64,000 nt of DNA from JAURDE01 sp965365285 (GCA_965365285.1 CBDUBC010000005.1:4282-68281); one strand, 5' to 3'. Positions 8,705 to 17,839 are shown, counted from the stretch's first letter. Notes: generated by a model from the sequence alone, not told the origin. Made by a program: numbers and translations.

Positions 8705-10380
8705 ATAATACTCTTATAGTAAATTTAAAAAGAAACGGAGATATCTTAACTTTAGGTCATATGATAAACTCTATAAACTCTTCCTCAAATGAAAGAGTTT
8801 CTTTACTTATTTTCGAAGAGTTTAAAGCGGCGGCGAGGCTTCTTAAAAACGTTTACAAAATCTATACCATAGACCGAAAGTCTTTTCTTTCTCTAAAAAA
8901 AAATGCTCTCTTTCATGATATCTATGCATTGGAAAACCTTTTTCTAAACTTAGAAGACCCTCGAAATCAAAGATGGGATCAAATCATCAATACATCAAAT
9001 GATCGAATCTCAAGCTATGTTTGCTCCTTTCTAGGATTTTCTAACCAAAGCATAATCCAAGGAACTTATTTTGATAAAAATAATTCCACAAGCTTTTCAG
9101 GCAAGTGGGCCCGAGTACTAAATGATGTCATTCCCTCTTATCGATATACACCTGTTAACCAAGTGGATTGTCTTCACTACTTGATTGAGCAGCTTAGAGA
9201 AATTGATGGGCAAAAGATTAATTCTTCTCCACAACATAATGCTACTGCTTTTGAAAACATTAATCGGATTCGTGAGAATGAATCCAAGATGGGAAATAAA
9301 ATTAAAATTGTAGGTATTCAACTTAAGTCTTCTTCGAAAGATAAGGATATCTCTTTTAATACGATTATTCAGCTCATCGATATGATGGTCAATAACCCAG
9401 CCTACTTCCCTATTCTTTTGGTTGCACCAACAGATGAGGAAAGAGAGTTTGGAAACCGTGTAAATAAATACTTTAATAATTCCCTTGTTTCTGTTGAATC
9501 TGACTTTAGAGCTCTCCCCTCTGTTCTTCTTAATATTGATCTCCTCGTTACGCCAGACACTGTTGTTAAGCATCTTGCCGATCTTCTAGATACTCCTCTT
9601 GTTGAAGTCTCTATAGGATGGGCTCCTTTTTTAAAGCAGGGAACTTTAAACCCTAATTCAATTATCTTAACTGAAAAGCCGTCAACTAGAACCTTTAGAC
9701 AGTTTGAGTATGAAACAACAGATAGTTCCATCACTGGAAGCGACATCTATAATGCTATTCGATGTGTTTTTGAGCCTCGCTTAGATGAGATTCTCACATT
9801 TTCCTCTCATGTTTCCATTTACCGACCAAAAGAAGATAAATTAGGTGTTTATTATCAAAACGTAGGAGGAGAGAAAGATAATCGATTCGATCTTTCCCTT
9901 CATGTTAGTCGATATGTTCTCTTTAAAATTGTTATTCCAGGATATAAAGACGAAGTATTTCTAGATAGAATTGCAAATAATTATAAGTACTTTATAAAAG
10001 AGTGGCTTAATACTGAAAAAGGTGTCCTTCTTGAAACAGCGAAAACTCTTTTATCCGCTATACGATATTTAACTACTCAGACAAGTGAAAATAATATTCA
10101 AGACTTCACCTACTGTCTCGATTCACTACTAGAGCAATGTGATCAAGACCATCTCATTTCTTTAAGTCTCATCCTGTTTAGAAGTCATATTGAAAATATT
10201 AGTAGCTCCAACTCTGAAGAAAGTCTTCAAAAGGTGGAAGCTTCTCTTTATGACTTAAAAAAATCGATTCAAAAAGTAAGCTTAGCCATTCGAGAAATTG
10301 AAGACCGAGTTGAAGAAATACGAAAAAACGATCTTGTTATGGGTCGAGATAAAAAACTCATTTCGGAATCTAGACTATGA
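8701..10380 (+). CDS. GT9-family glycosyltransferase-like protein 1
   Basis: A 559-aa protein with a GT-B fold of the heptosyltransferase (GT9) type. The N-terminal strand LIVNLKRNGDILTLGHMI matches the GT9 start, where a GD pair follows the first strand, and VTPDTVVKHLADLLDTPLVEV is the family's C-terminal nucleotide-sugar site (usual form G-x-D-S/T-x-x-x-H-x-A). GT9 enzymes normally use ADP-heptose on LPS. The last ~190 residues are a helical extension not typical of GT9. Its position after fliD-fliS and a Maf-like gene suggests flagellin rather than LPS as acceptor (inference). Confidence 0.7.
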   Translation: MNNTLIVNLKRNGDILTLGHMINSINSSSNERVSLLIFEEFKAAARLLKNVYKIYTIDRKSFLSLKKNALFHDIYALENLFLNLEDPRNQRWDQIINTSNDRISSYVCSFLGFSNQSIIQGTYFDKNNSTSFSGKWARVLNDVIPSYRYTPVNQVDCLHYLIEQLREIDGQKINSSPQHNATAFENINRIRENESKMGNKIKIVGIQLKSSSKDKDISFNTIIQLIDMMVNNPAYFPILLVAPTDEEREFGNRVNKYFNNSLVSVESDFRALPSVLLNIDLLVTPDTVVKHLADLLDTPLVEVSIGWAPFLKQGTLNPNSIILTEKPSTRTFRQFEYETTDSSITGSDIYNAIRCVFEPRLDEILTFSSHVSIYRPKEDKLGVYYQNVGGEKDNRFDLSLHVSRYVLFKIVIPGYKDEVFLDRIANNYKYFIKEWLNTEKGVLLETAKTLLSAIRYLTTQTSENNIQDFTYCLDSLLEQCDQDHLISLSLILFRSHIENISSSNSEESLQKVEASLYDLKKSIQKVSLAIREIEDRVEEIRKNDLVMGRDKKLISESRL

Positions 10381-10514
10381 ATAACTTTTCAAAAGAACTT
10401 GATTTAGAAATACAGAAAATCAATCTTAAAATCAAAGGGAATCAGGAATTAAATGATCGCGAGATGCACATTATGATTCTCTCAGGATTATTAAGTGAAG
10501 AGGAAAATGAATAA
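10377..10514 (+). CDS. Small hypothetical protein (45 aa)
   Basis: Short ORF starting in an ATGA overlap with the upstream GT9 gene and ending inside the start region of the next. It encodes 45 residues, charged and helical, with no hydrophobic segment or recognisable motif. The perfect overlaps on both sides and the same codon style as its neighbours suggest a real translated link in the operon. It may serve only to couple translation of the two glycosyltransferases. Confidence 0.5.
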   Translation: MNNFSKELDLEIQKINLKIKGNQELNDREMHIMILSGLLSEEENE

Positions 10515-12117
10515 TCAGGCTACTATAGGAGTTCTTCAAATTACTCGATTTGGAGATCTCATTCAAACTGCAACTGCGTGCGAACAATTTAAACTCCAAT
10601 ACCCTCAATATAAATTAGTTCTTATTTGTAGAGAAAAATTTGGCAAGCCATTTGAATTTTTACTTAGTCAAATTTTTGATAAAATTTATTACCTTGATCT
10701 TAAGCAGATTATAGAAACACCAACTAGTATTGAGCCTGGGATAAAAAATATAAGTTTCTGGCTCGAAAATATTAATAATGAAAATCTTGATATCTTAGTT
10801 AATTTTTCTTGGTCTAAATCCTCACAGTATATTGCTCATATGATTAAGGCTAAAAACCATATGGGTCTTAAATGCGATCGCGGATTACGCCCCGTCACTC
10901 ATGACTCCTGGAGCACTCTAGTATTTTCTTCTGTTATGAGAGGCCTTCTCAATCCTTTCAATCTAGTTGATATATATATGGGTATTTTAGGAGTTAAAAG
11001 AGAAAATATAGAAATTAGAAGAAATCAGGTAGAGTCTAATCAAATTCTTCTTCATCCATTTGCTTCAGTAAAAGAAAAAACCTGGTCTACAGATAAGTGG
11101 ATAGAAATCATCTATCAGGTCATTAAAAACCGTGAAGATATCATAATTACGATTGTGGGATCAAAGTCTGATACTAAGTCCTGCGAAGACCTTTATAATT
11201 CTAAATTACTCACACCCTATCAAGATCGAATAAAAATCGCTCCAGGTACTTTAAGTATGGTTGAGCTTTTTGAAATTGCTCAAAACTCAACATTGTTTAT
11301 AGGCTCGGACTCTATGGTGGGACAATTGAGTGCTTTTGCTGGAATACAAACTCTTACACTCTCCAAGGGTTCTGTTCGACCTCACGAAACGACACCTTAC
11401 GGAAATCACAATTTCAATCTCAAGCTTAAAGAGCAAAGTAAGGATCTTCCATATCAGGTTGTCATGAGTTGTATTAATCAGATTCTTGATTATAAAGACA
11501 TTGATTATCAGCGACTTCGAGAAGAGGTCTCTTTAAAACATTTAAGGACAACCTATATTTATCAGACTCAATTTTCTAATACTGGATTTTTGGACCTCAA
11601 AGAAATTCAAGGGCACGAAACAACTCAAAGTGCCTTTAGAACTATTTATAAAATTCTTTGGGCTTACTATATAGAAGGTGCGGAGGAGAATTGTTCTCCT
11701 CCAAAACTAACAAGAAAATATATTAATCAATTAAAAAATTATATTCCTGCCTTTGAACAGCTTTTTGAATTAATTGATTTCGGGAAAAAATATTCACTCT
11801 ATATTTTTAATGAGCTTGATAAGGCAAGTCCTAATATGGATGAGCTTCGAATGAATTCAGATAAATTAACCGAGATTGATAATCTTCAAATTTATCTGAG
11901 AAATAATTATCCCTACTTAGGTCCCCTTGTTGACTTCTTCACGGTTAAAAAGGCTAATTTGCCAGGAAATACAGTGGATGAAATAGCGGCCCATTCGGTA
12001 CTCACCTATGACGATTATTCTAATTTAATTAGTGCATTATATGAACTGCTCGGAAATGTGATCAAGGCAAATGATGACGAATTTAAAGAGCAAAAACAAA
12101 AAGAGGTAGCAGAATGA
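10495..12117 (+). CDS. GT9-family glycosyltransferase 2 (heptosyltransferase-like)
   Basis: Clear GT9 member (540 aa): IGVLQITRFGDLIQTATACE at the N-terminus, ILLHPFASVKEKTWSTDKW at the domain junction (the PGA-x-x-x-K-x-W-like substrate motif), and GSDSMVGQLSAFAGIQTLTL near residue 270 (the usual G-x-D-S-G-x-x-H-x-A with Val-Gly-Gln in place of Gly-x-x-His). The His at that motif is missing. A ~200-residue C-terminal helical extension is unlike LPS heptosyltransferases. The start is taken as GTG 10495, which has AGGA 7 bases upstream; ATG 10507 is the alternative. It overlaps both neighbours. Confidence 0.75.
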   Translation: MKRKMNNQATIGVLQITRFGDLIQTATACEQFKLQYPQYKLVLICREKFGKPFEFLLSQIFDKIYYLDLKQIIETPTSIEPGIKNISFWLENINNENLDILVNFSWSKSSQYIAHMIKAKNHMGLKCDRGLRPVTHDSWSTLVFSSVMRGLLNPFNLVDIYMGILGVKRENIEIRRNQVESNQILLHPFASVKEKTWSTDKWIEIIYQVIKNREDIIITIVGSKSDTKSCEDLYNSKLLTPYQDRIKIAPGTLSMVELFEIAQNSTLFIGSDSMVGQLSAFAGIQTLTLSKGSVRPHETTPYGNHNFNLKLKEQSKDLPYQVVMSCINQILDYKDIDYQRLREEVSLKHLRTTYIYQTQFSNTGFLDLKEIQGHETTQSAFRTIYKILWAYYIEGAEENCSPPKLTRKYINQLKNYIPAFEQLFELIDFGKKYSLYIFNELDKASPNMDELRMNSDKLTEIDNLQIYLRNNYPYLGPLVDFFTVKKANLPGNTVDEIAAHSVLTYDDYSNLISALYELLGNVIKANDDEFKEQKQKEVAE

Positions 12118-12728
12118 CTGAAATCATCCTAAATAATACTAAGTATCAAAAAGAGGCTAAAAACACGACTGTTGAAGATCTACAAAATGAGATGAACAAT
12201 GAACTTGCTAAGAAAAAGCATGTTATTACTGAAATTAAAGTGGAAGGTCAGGAGGTTTCTCTTGATGACGAAACGGAAACAGTTAAAAAGAAAGTCACGG
12301 AATTTGAAAGTGTAGAATTCAAATCCATGCCTAGGTTGGATCTAGCGTTCACAACTCTAGAGAGTTGTGATCAGTACATTGATCAGCTTAATTTAAGAAT
12401 TAAAGATCTTGTTTCACTCTACAGGGCTAACAAAATAGATGAGGCTAATGCACTTTTTGTAGAGGTTACCACCATTCTTGATCTCTTTGTTCAACTAATG
12501 GCCCGTATTCAGACGATTTTTTCAGATGATCTGTCTGATGGTTACAAAAAGTCTGAATCTATTATTAATTTAGAGGTAGGTCTTTTAGAGATTCTTAAGC
12601 AGCTTGTCCCTGCTCGACAAAAAAATGATTTGATCATGCTTTGTGACTTGCTTGAATATGAGCTCACCGATAACCTTGTGCAATGGAAAACCCAAGTCAT
12701 TCCATCTCTTCAATCGCTGAAAAATTAA
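12114..12728 (+). CDS. Hypothetical protein, helical, glycosyltransferase-linked
   Basis: A 204-aa protein I do not recognise. The N-terminal 70 residues are charged with several Thr/Val beta-type stretches; the C-terminal two-thirds is predicted helical and contains no catalytic motif, signal peptide or membrane segment. It begins in an ATGA overlap with the second GT9 gene and its 3' end overlaps the histidine kinase gene by 46 bases. A helper of the glycosylation or flagellar genes is plausible from context only. Confidence 0.65.
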   Translation: MTEIILNNTKYQKEAKNTTVEDLQNEMNNELAKKKHVITEIKVEGQEVSLDDETETVKKKVTEFESVEFKSMPRLDLAFTTLESCDQYIDQLNLRIKDLVSLYRANKIDEANALFVEVTTILDLFVQLMARIQTIFSDDLSDGYKKSESIINLEVGLLEILKQLVPARQKNDLIMLCDLLEYELTDNLVQWKTQVIPSLQSLKN

Positions 12729-14164
12729 AACTTTTTGATCTCCTTAGTGGAAGCTCTACTTATTCAAAGTCAGAGCCAGACCATTTTCAAAAATTTAAAG
12801 TATTTGAAAATATAAAGCGACTTGTTCATCGTAACAAGTCGCTTATTACTCTTCCTCAAGATCTTCTCGATCTCAAAATATTTACTCACTATGATACTTG
12901 TGAAATTCATTTTCATAAGAAAGGAGGACTGGAGTATAAAGTACTGAGTAAAAGAAGAGGACAAGAGCTTAAAGAAGATAGCTTTAATGATCTGCAGAAT
13001 TATTATAATGTCTTAAATCAGATTAAAAAAAGTAAAAATAAACTTTTTGAAAGTAATTTTTTCCCTCATTTTAATACTTTTATAATTGGGACTTTCCTTT
13101 CAAAAGTTTTTGAATTTCAACAACATAATATCATTCTTATTCTTTCTAATAGTGGATTTCTCTATCCTAGTAAAGAAGAGCAGAATTACTTTGATGAATT
13201 CTTTCATAATCTTCAACCTATTCTTGAATCTCGAGTGAGTTCTCATAGTTCCCTCTATAAATATCAAACTCTTGCTAAAACTATTGAAAATATTCCTCTT
13301 CATTTTGAAGTTCTCAACACGGACTCTACGCTCCTCTTTAGAAGTTCCTCTGAATATCGTGAAGAAGGAAAACTTCGTACTCAGGAAATTGAATTAAGTG
13401 ATCATAATCTTCTCGTCCTCTTCGAACATAATAATCAAAGATGGGCGACAGATATTTTACACTTCCAAAGAGTCAAATTATTAGGTGAGCTCCTCAATAC
13501 CTTAAAACATGAACTCAGTAATCCGCTCTTTGGTTTAAAACTTTCCTCTTCTATACTTTCTGATGAGATTACAGATGAAGATGAAATTAAGCTTTTAGAG
13601 GAAATTAAGCAAAACTGTCAAAGATGTCAGAATATCATTCAAGACTTTCAGTACCTCTATGATGAACGTAATGAAAATGTTCATATTGATCTTAAAAAAC
13701 TTATTAGAGAAGTACTTACTTTAACTAAAAGTGAGACTCGAATGATTAGAAAGAGAGTCATCATTGAAGATGATAGAGATATTTTTATTAAATCAAATCC
13801 TACATTTTTAACTCAAATCCTTTTTAACCTAGTCATCAATAGTGCCCATGCAATTGAAGAAAGTGAGCCCTCAGATACACATTGCATTACAATCCAAGTC
13901 GAGACTCCAAGTTTAGATAAACTCTCCATCTCAGTTTCAGATACTGGAACAGGAATTGGGTCCGATAAGAATCTCAGTATTTTTGATCCTTTCTTTACGA
14001 CTAAAGAAAAAGGAACGGGGTTAGGGTTACCGATCTGTCAAAATTTGGCCAAAAAGCTGAATGGTAGGCTTGTATTTGAGAATAATTCACCTTTGCCAGG
14101 CGTAACTTTCTCGCTAAACTTGACCCTGGAGTATTATGACCAAAAAGAGACTACTCATCATTGA
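12683..14164 (+). CDS. Cytoplasmic sensor histidine kinase
   Basis: Soluble histidine kinase (493 aa, no membrane segment). The H-box is TLKHELSNPLFGL with phospho-acceptor H276; the N-box ILFNLVINSAHAIEE, G1 SDTGTGIG, and F/G2 DPFFTTKEKGTGLGLPI are all intact, so it should be active. The first ~250 residues are an unrecognised, possibly GAF-like sensor. The start chosen lies 46 bases inside the upstream gene; no other good in-frame start codon follows closely and no clear SD is seen, so translation may depend on coupling. It overlaps the following receiver gene by 29 bases, making them a probable cognate pair. Confidence 0.88.
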   Translation: MENPSHSISSIAEKLKLFDLLSGSSTYSKSEPDHFQKFKVFENIKRLVHRNKSLITLPQDLLDLKIFTHYDTCEIHFHKKGGLEYKVLSKRRGQELKEDSFNDLQNYYNVLNQIKKSKNKLFESNFFPHFNTFIIGTFLSKVFEFQQHNIILILSNSGFLYPSKEEQNYFDEFFHNLQPILESRVSSHSSLYKYQTLAKTIENIPLHFEVLNTDSTLLFRSSSEYREEGKLRTQEIELSDHNLLVLFEHNNQRWATDILHFQRVKLLGELLNTLKHELSNPLFGLKLSSSILSDEITDEDEIKLLEEIKQNCQRCQNIIQDFQYLYDERNENVHIDLKKLIREVLTLTKSETRMIRKRVIIEDDRDIFIKSNPTFLTQILFNLVINSAHAIEESEPSDTHCITIQVETPSLDKLSISVSDTGTGIGSDKNLSIFDPFFTTKEKGTGLGLPICQNLAKKLNGRLVFENNSPLPGVTFSLNLTLEYYDQKETTHH

Positions 14165-14504
14165 GGATGAATTTTTAATTCAGTATTCCCTGAAAAAACT
14201 TTTTGAGCGGAAAGGGATATCAGTAGATACAACCAATTCCGGAAAAAAGGCAATCGGACTCATTAATTCCAAAGACTACGACAAAATTATTTGTGATCTC
14301 ATGCTCAAGGATATCACTGGCTTTGAGGTGATCGAAGAATCTAAGAAAAAATATAATTCTGAGGATATTAAATCTAAATTCGTTATTATTACTGCCTATA
14401 GCTCTGAACAAATCTTGGAAAAAGCATCATATTATCAATGTAAAATAATCAATAAGCCCTTCAATATTGAAAATGAAGATACTTTAAGAAATTTTTTGGA
14501 ATAA
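14136..14504 (+). CDS. Stand-alone response-regulator receiver
   Basis: Single-domain CheY-like receiver (122 aa). Acidic pocket E10-D11, phospho-acceptor D54 (IICDLML), T86 (ITAYS) and K107 (NKPF) are all in place. No output domain follows, so it acts by protein contact or as part of a phosphorelay. The 29-base overlap with the upstream kinase gene points to that kinase as its partner. Confidence 0.9.
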   Translation: MTKKRLLIIEDEFLIQYSLKKLFERKGISVDTTNSGKKAIGLINSKDYDKIICDLMLKDITGFEVIEESKKKYNSEDIKSKFVIITAYSSEQILEKASYYQCKIINKPFNIENEDTLRNFLE

Positions 14505-14507
14505 AGA

Positions 14508-15410
14508 ATGATTAAAAAGAAAATTAAATCAGTAGGAATTGTACTTAAACCAACAGCTACTAAAGAAGTAAATCGATTTTCTGCCAATCTAGCTAAGTGG
14601 CTGATTGAAAAAGGTATTAAGGTCTATATTCCAAAGATTGATCTTGATAATCTCTCTAAACTTATTCCGAACCTCGATCAAAAAATTTCGATTTCAACCA
14701 TGAAGAATATTCATCATGATACTGAAATTATAATTTCCGTTGGGGGAGATGGTACGATATTAGGAGTTGCTAGAGGGGCTCGTAAAGGCGGTCCTGCAAT
14801 CCTTGGACTAAAGATGGGGGGTCTTGGTTTTATTACCGAGTTCACCAAAGTTGATATTTATAAACATCTCACAAAGATTTTAACAGGTGACTTTGAGTGT
14901 CACAGTCTTAATCTTTACCGAGCGCGAGTTTATGAAAAAGATAAAATTATTTATGAAAGTCGTTTTGTGAATGATGCAGTTGTCGATCGAATTGAACTAT
15001 CAAGACTACTCAAATTAAAAGTAAGCTGTGGTGATAATCATATTTACGATATTTCTGGTGATGGTCTTATTGTCGCTTCACCTATTGGATCCACTGCCTA
15101 CTCCCTTGCAGCTGGAGGGCCCATCATACATCCTTCTGTGAACTCCCTTTCCCTGACGCCGATTTGTCCTCATAGCCTTACTAATAGACCTCTCGTCATT
15201 CCTGATAACAGCGCGGTTCGAATTGAAAGTACAAAAAATGAAAAAGGATCGATTCACCTTACTCTTGATGGTCAGGAAGAATTCAACGTTGGACCAAAAC
15301 AATATATTCAAATTGAAAAAGTGCGCAACGTGAATGCTAGACTCATTTCTAATAAGAATAGAGAGTATTTCAACACCTTAAAAGAAAAGTTCACTTACGG
15401 TAAGCGGTAG
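14508..15410 (+). CDS. nadK: NAD kinase
   Basis: NAD kinase (300 aa) phosphorylates NAD to NADP. Diagnostic motifs: GGDGT at 79-83, GGLGFITEF about 104-112, the ND pair in FVNDAVVDR (153-161), and SGDGLIVASPIGSTAYSLAA, which binds NAD. Length is normal. It is 3 bases after the receiver gene, the last gene of the plus-strand run, and its 3' end overlaps the convergent phosphoesterase gene by 16 bases. Confidence 0.94.
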   Translation: MIKKKIKSVGIVLKPTATKEVNRFSANLAKWLIEKGIKVYIPKIDLDNLSKLIPNLDQKISISTMKNIHHDTEIIISVGGDGTILGVARGARKGGPAILGLKMGGLGFITEFTKVDIYKHLTKILTGDFECHSLNLYRARVYEKDKIIYESRFVNDAVVDRIELSRLLKLKVSCGDNHIYDISGDGLIVASPIGSTAYSLAAGGPIIHPSVNSLSLTPICPHSLTNRPLVIPDNSAVRIESTKNEKGSIHLTLDGQEEFNVGPKQYIQIEKVRNVNARLISNKNREYFNTLKEKFTYGKR

Positions 15411-16138
15411 AATTGATGCCCTTGCTGATTAAGAAGGATGCACTTCTTTGAGTGAAGTGGATATCCATTATTGAGATAGAACCCGCCACCAATAATTGGA
15501 TACTCATCTTCAATATGGCTATGGCCACAGACAATATAATCATAGTTTTTTTGAACATTGAGAAGCTGAGCGCTTTTTCTAAATTTGGACCTAATTTTTT
15601 GGATAGTCTGCTCATCTCTAAAGTAACTTTTGTTCTTTTTTCGTGAGTACTCACTCCATCTCGATCCAAGTACATGGACTATTTTAGCAGGCAGGTTATC
15701 TACGAATTTCTGAAAGAAATTATTTCTTAATGTAAATTTAGTTAATTTATAAGAAAGATTATCCAAATCGAGATCATCTCCATGAGAAAAATAAAGCTTC
15801 TTTCCCCAGCGGTTAAGAATCAAGTGTCCCTTGTGATAGAAAAACTGATAATCCTTAAATTTCTTTTGAAATAAAGACTCCAAATGAAAATCGTGATTGC
15901 CCTCAAAAAAATAAATCTCTTTACCTTCTTGAAGATGAACTTCCATTTGATCAAAAAGCGCTTCAAATCTTTTGAGGTAGTAAGTGTGAGCTCCTACCAT
16001 AAGATCAAAGATATCCCCTAGAAAAATGAGAGTGCTGGCCTCTTTGACTTGCTCGGAACTTAAAAAGTTATGAACTAACCTATAGGCTTCATCGTTTGGA
16101 GTTTTAATATGGGTATCTGAAATGACGGCTATAGTCAT
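15395..16138 (-). CDS. LpxH-like metallophosphoesterase
   Basis: Calcineurin-like phosphoesterase (247 aa) with all metal-binding motifs: ISDTH (D8, H10), GDIFD (D42), GNHD (N81-D83), SHGD (H119) and CGHSH near the C-terminus. The overall pattern (GDIFDLMVG, EIYFFEGNHDFHLE) is that of UDP-2,3-diacylglucosamine diphosphatase LpxH of lipid A synthesis, although LpxH typically has GNRD rather than GNHD. The function is therefore probable, not certain. Convergent overlap with nadK. Confidence 0.8.
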   Translation of the reverse strand: MTIAVISDTHIKTPNDEAYRLVHNFLSSEQVKEASTLIFLGDIFDLMVGAHTYYLKRFEALFDQMEVHLQEGKEIYFFEGNHDFHLESLFQKKFKDYQFFYHKGHLILNRWGKKLYFSHGDDLDLDNLSYKLTKFTLRNNFFQKFVDNLPAKIVHVLGSRWSEYSRKKNKSYFRDEQTIQKIRSKFRKSAQLLNVQKNYDYIVCGHSHIEDEYPIIGGGFYLNNGYPLHSKKCILLNQQGHQFYRLP

Positions 16139-16168
16139 AGCTTTTTATATGCTAAAAGTGATCAATTA

Positions 16169-16843
16169 TCAATTATTCTGAGCTTTAAGTTGCTTATTCA
16201 TGATCTGGCGAATGACTTTGGAGGTCGATTCGTCTAAATCTGCGAACCGAAAACTGACTTTGGCCCCTCCGTACGGGCAAGCCTCTAGCATATAGGGAGA
16301 GAGCTTAAGGTAGTTCACGATCACAACGTCCACTTCAATGGTTTTGTGATCTCCAGTAAGCTTAACATTTTTAATTTTGGTACCTGGCTCAATGGCGAAT
16401 CGCTCACTTTTAGAAAAAATAATCGACATCCCTCCAGGGCTAATATCATGAAGTCTTTTACGGCACTCTCTTTTTCCTACAGTAAACTCCACATTATAGT
16501 TTTCCTCTAAAAAGACACGATCTCGTGTTCGTCGATCATAGTAAAGATAGGTGTCAGGCATCCCTAAAGTAAGGGCCTTTCTTTCATTAAGGTTTTTAAA
16601 GGGTGCTGAAAAAACTAGAGATAAAAGTGGTATGTACACATTAACTGTACCAAAACCACTAATCACTTGCTCCATAACCTCACTTCCGCCCCCTTGAGGT
16701 TCAATCAAAATTTCAGACTTCCCTGGATGGTACATTCTAATTTTAGCATTGCCTTTGATCGTGTAACTATGAAAAAGGTACCAGACGACAACGTCGTATT
16801 TCTTGGTAACTGCCTCTTCAATGGATTTAATTACTTCGCTCAT
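16169..16843 (-). CDS. PilZ-domain (c-di-GMP-binding) protein
   Basis: A 224-aa protein with a C-terminal PilZ domain: the RRTRDR motif at 104-109 and DISPGG at 133-138 give the canonical RxxxR and (D/N)xSxxG c-di-GMP contacts. The N-terminal ~95 residues form a beta-rich domain like the one preceding PilZ in YcgR-type proteins. Located immediately downstream of flagellin on the same strand, so a role as a flagellar brake or motility switch is a reasonable inference. A 9-bp hairpin lies just upstream of its start. Confidence 0.87.
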   Translation of the reverse strand: MSEVIKSIEEAVTKKYDVVVWYLFHSYTIKGNAKIRMYHPGKSEILIEPQGGGSEVMEQVISGFGTVNVYIPLLSLVFSAPFKNLNERKALTLGMPDTYLYYDRRTRDRVFLEENYNVEFTVGKRECRKRLHDISPGGMSIIFSKSERFAIEPGTKIKNVKLTGDHKTIEVDVVIVNYLKLSPYMLEACPYGGAKVSFRFADLDESTSKVIRQIMNKQLKAQNN

Positions 16844-16859
16844 AGCTTTTTCCCATAAA

Positions 16860-16889
16860 CCCCTCAGGAAACATACGCCCCCTGAGGGG
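16860..16889 (-). promoter_or_regulatory. GC-rich hairpin upstream of PilZ gene
   Basis: Perfect 9-bp inverted repeat CCCCTCAGG (16860-16868) / CCTGAGGGG (16881-16889) with a 12-base loop, ending 17 bases before the ATG at 16843. On the minus strand the first arm (CCCCTCAGGGGG) can also fold on itself as CCCC-TCA-GGGG, so two exclusive structures are possible. No U-tract follows, which argues against a simple terminator. It may control PilZ translation or read-through from flagellin. Confidence 0.5.
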
Positions 16890-16944
16890 ATGGGCTTAAA
16901 ATGCGATGATATGGGGCTTCACCGACATTTTTTAATAAATTATA

Positions 16945-16971
16945 GAAGGGAAAGGTTAAACCTTTCCCTTC
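16945..16971 (-). terminator. Hairpin terminator after flagellin
   Basis: Perfect 11-bp stem GAAGGGAAAGG / CCTTTCCCTTC with a 5-base loop, starting 10 bases after the flagellin stop codon. On the minus strand it is followed by TATAATTTATT, a moderately U-rich tail. It probably ends or trims most flagellin mRNA and stabilises its 3' end. Confidence 0.7.
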
Positions 16972-16980
16972 AATTTTAAA

Positions 16981-17814
16981 TTATCCGATTAATCTTAGTG
17001 CGCTATTTGGCAAGCTATTCGCTTGAGCAAGAGCAGAAATACCTGCTTGCTTAAGGATCGAGGCACTTGCTAATTCAGCAGTTGAAGAAGCTACATCGAC
17101 ATCCTCAATAACTGATCTGGCACTATCTTGGTTGATCGTCTGAATCTCTAGGTTGTTCACGGTAGAAGCAAGTCTACTTTGAATCGCACCTAGATTTGAT
17201 CGTTGTCCTGAAATTTGATCAATGGCATCATCCACCATTGCAATTGAATCAAGTGCGGAGTCTTTTTCTGCAACTCCAGTTCCATCAACTCCAATACTTC
17301 CTGTAGACGCATCCGTTTCACCTGAATCAAAACTAATGATGTTTTGTTCTCCAGCAAATGCTCCAACCTGAAAATCTAGAGTTCCAGCACCCTCTCCGTT
17401 AAGAAGTTGAGTACCGTTGAAAACTGTTGCCTCAGAAATTCTATCTATTTCTGTTAAAAGTTGTTGGTATTCTTTATCTAGAAAACCTCTTTCTGTTTCA
17501 CCAACTGTATCAGAAGCTGCTTGTACAGAAAGCTCTCTTAGTCTAACGAGAATATTAGAAACCTCGTTAAGTCCCCCTTCAGCAGTCTGAACGAGTGAGA
17601 TACCATCGTTAGCATTTCGAGTCGCTTGTCTAAGACCTAGAGTTTGTGCCTCTAAGTTCTTTGAGATCGCTAACCCGGCCGCATCGTCTGCAGCTTTGGT
17701 GATTCTTTTCCCAGAAGAAAGTCTTTCTAGTTCCTTCTGCCCCTTGTTCGAAATCTCGCGTAAGTTCATCTGAACGTACTGAGACGGAATGTTTGAATAA
17801 ATTCGTAAGCCCAT
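16981..17814 (-). CDS. fliC: Flagellin
   Basis: Flagellin (277 aa), the filament subunit. The conserved D0/D1 halves are intact: N-terminal LERLSSGKRITKAADDAAGL and RNANDGISLVQTAEGGLNEV, C-terminal SILKQAGISALAQANSLP. The central variable region is short (about residues 135-195), so the D2/D3 surface domains are absent. AAGGAG lies 9 bases before the ATG. A near-consensus sigma-28 promoter at 17866-17892 drives it, a 5' hairpin sits at the mRNA start and a hairpin terminator follows. Only one flagellin gene is present in the window. Confidence 0.96.
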   Translation of the reverse strand: MGLRIYSNIPSQYVQMNLREISNKGQKELERLSSGKRITKAADDAAGLAISKNLEAQTLGLRQATRNANDGISLVQTAEGGLNEVSNILVRLRELSVQAASDTVGETERGFLDKEYQQLLTEIDRISEATVFNGTQLLNGEGAGTLDFQVGAFAGEQNIISFDSGETDASTGSIGVDGTGVAEKDSALDSIAMVDDAIDQISGQRSNLGAIQSRLASTVNNLEIQTINQDSARSVIEDVDVASSTAELASASILKQAGISALAQANSLPNSALRLIG

Positions 17815-17839
17815 TTTTCTGTCTCCTTTTAATATTTTC

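Noticed and set aside
8895..8903. Run of nine A residues in the first GT9 gene as a second programmed slippage site
   Set aside because: No family precedent, no adjacent SD-like sequence, and AT-rich coding sequence gives such runs by chance.
16860..16889. c-di-GMP riboswitch ahead of the PilZ gene
   Set aside because: A single short hairpin; none of the conserved GEMM core elements are visible.
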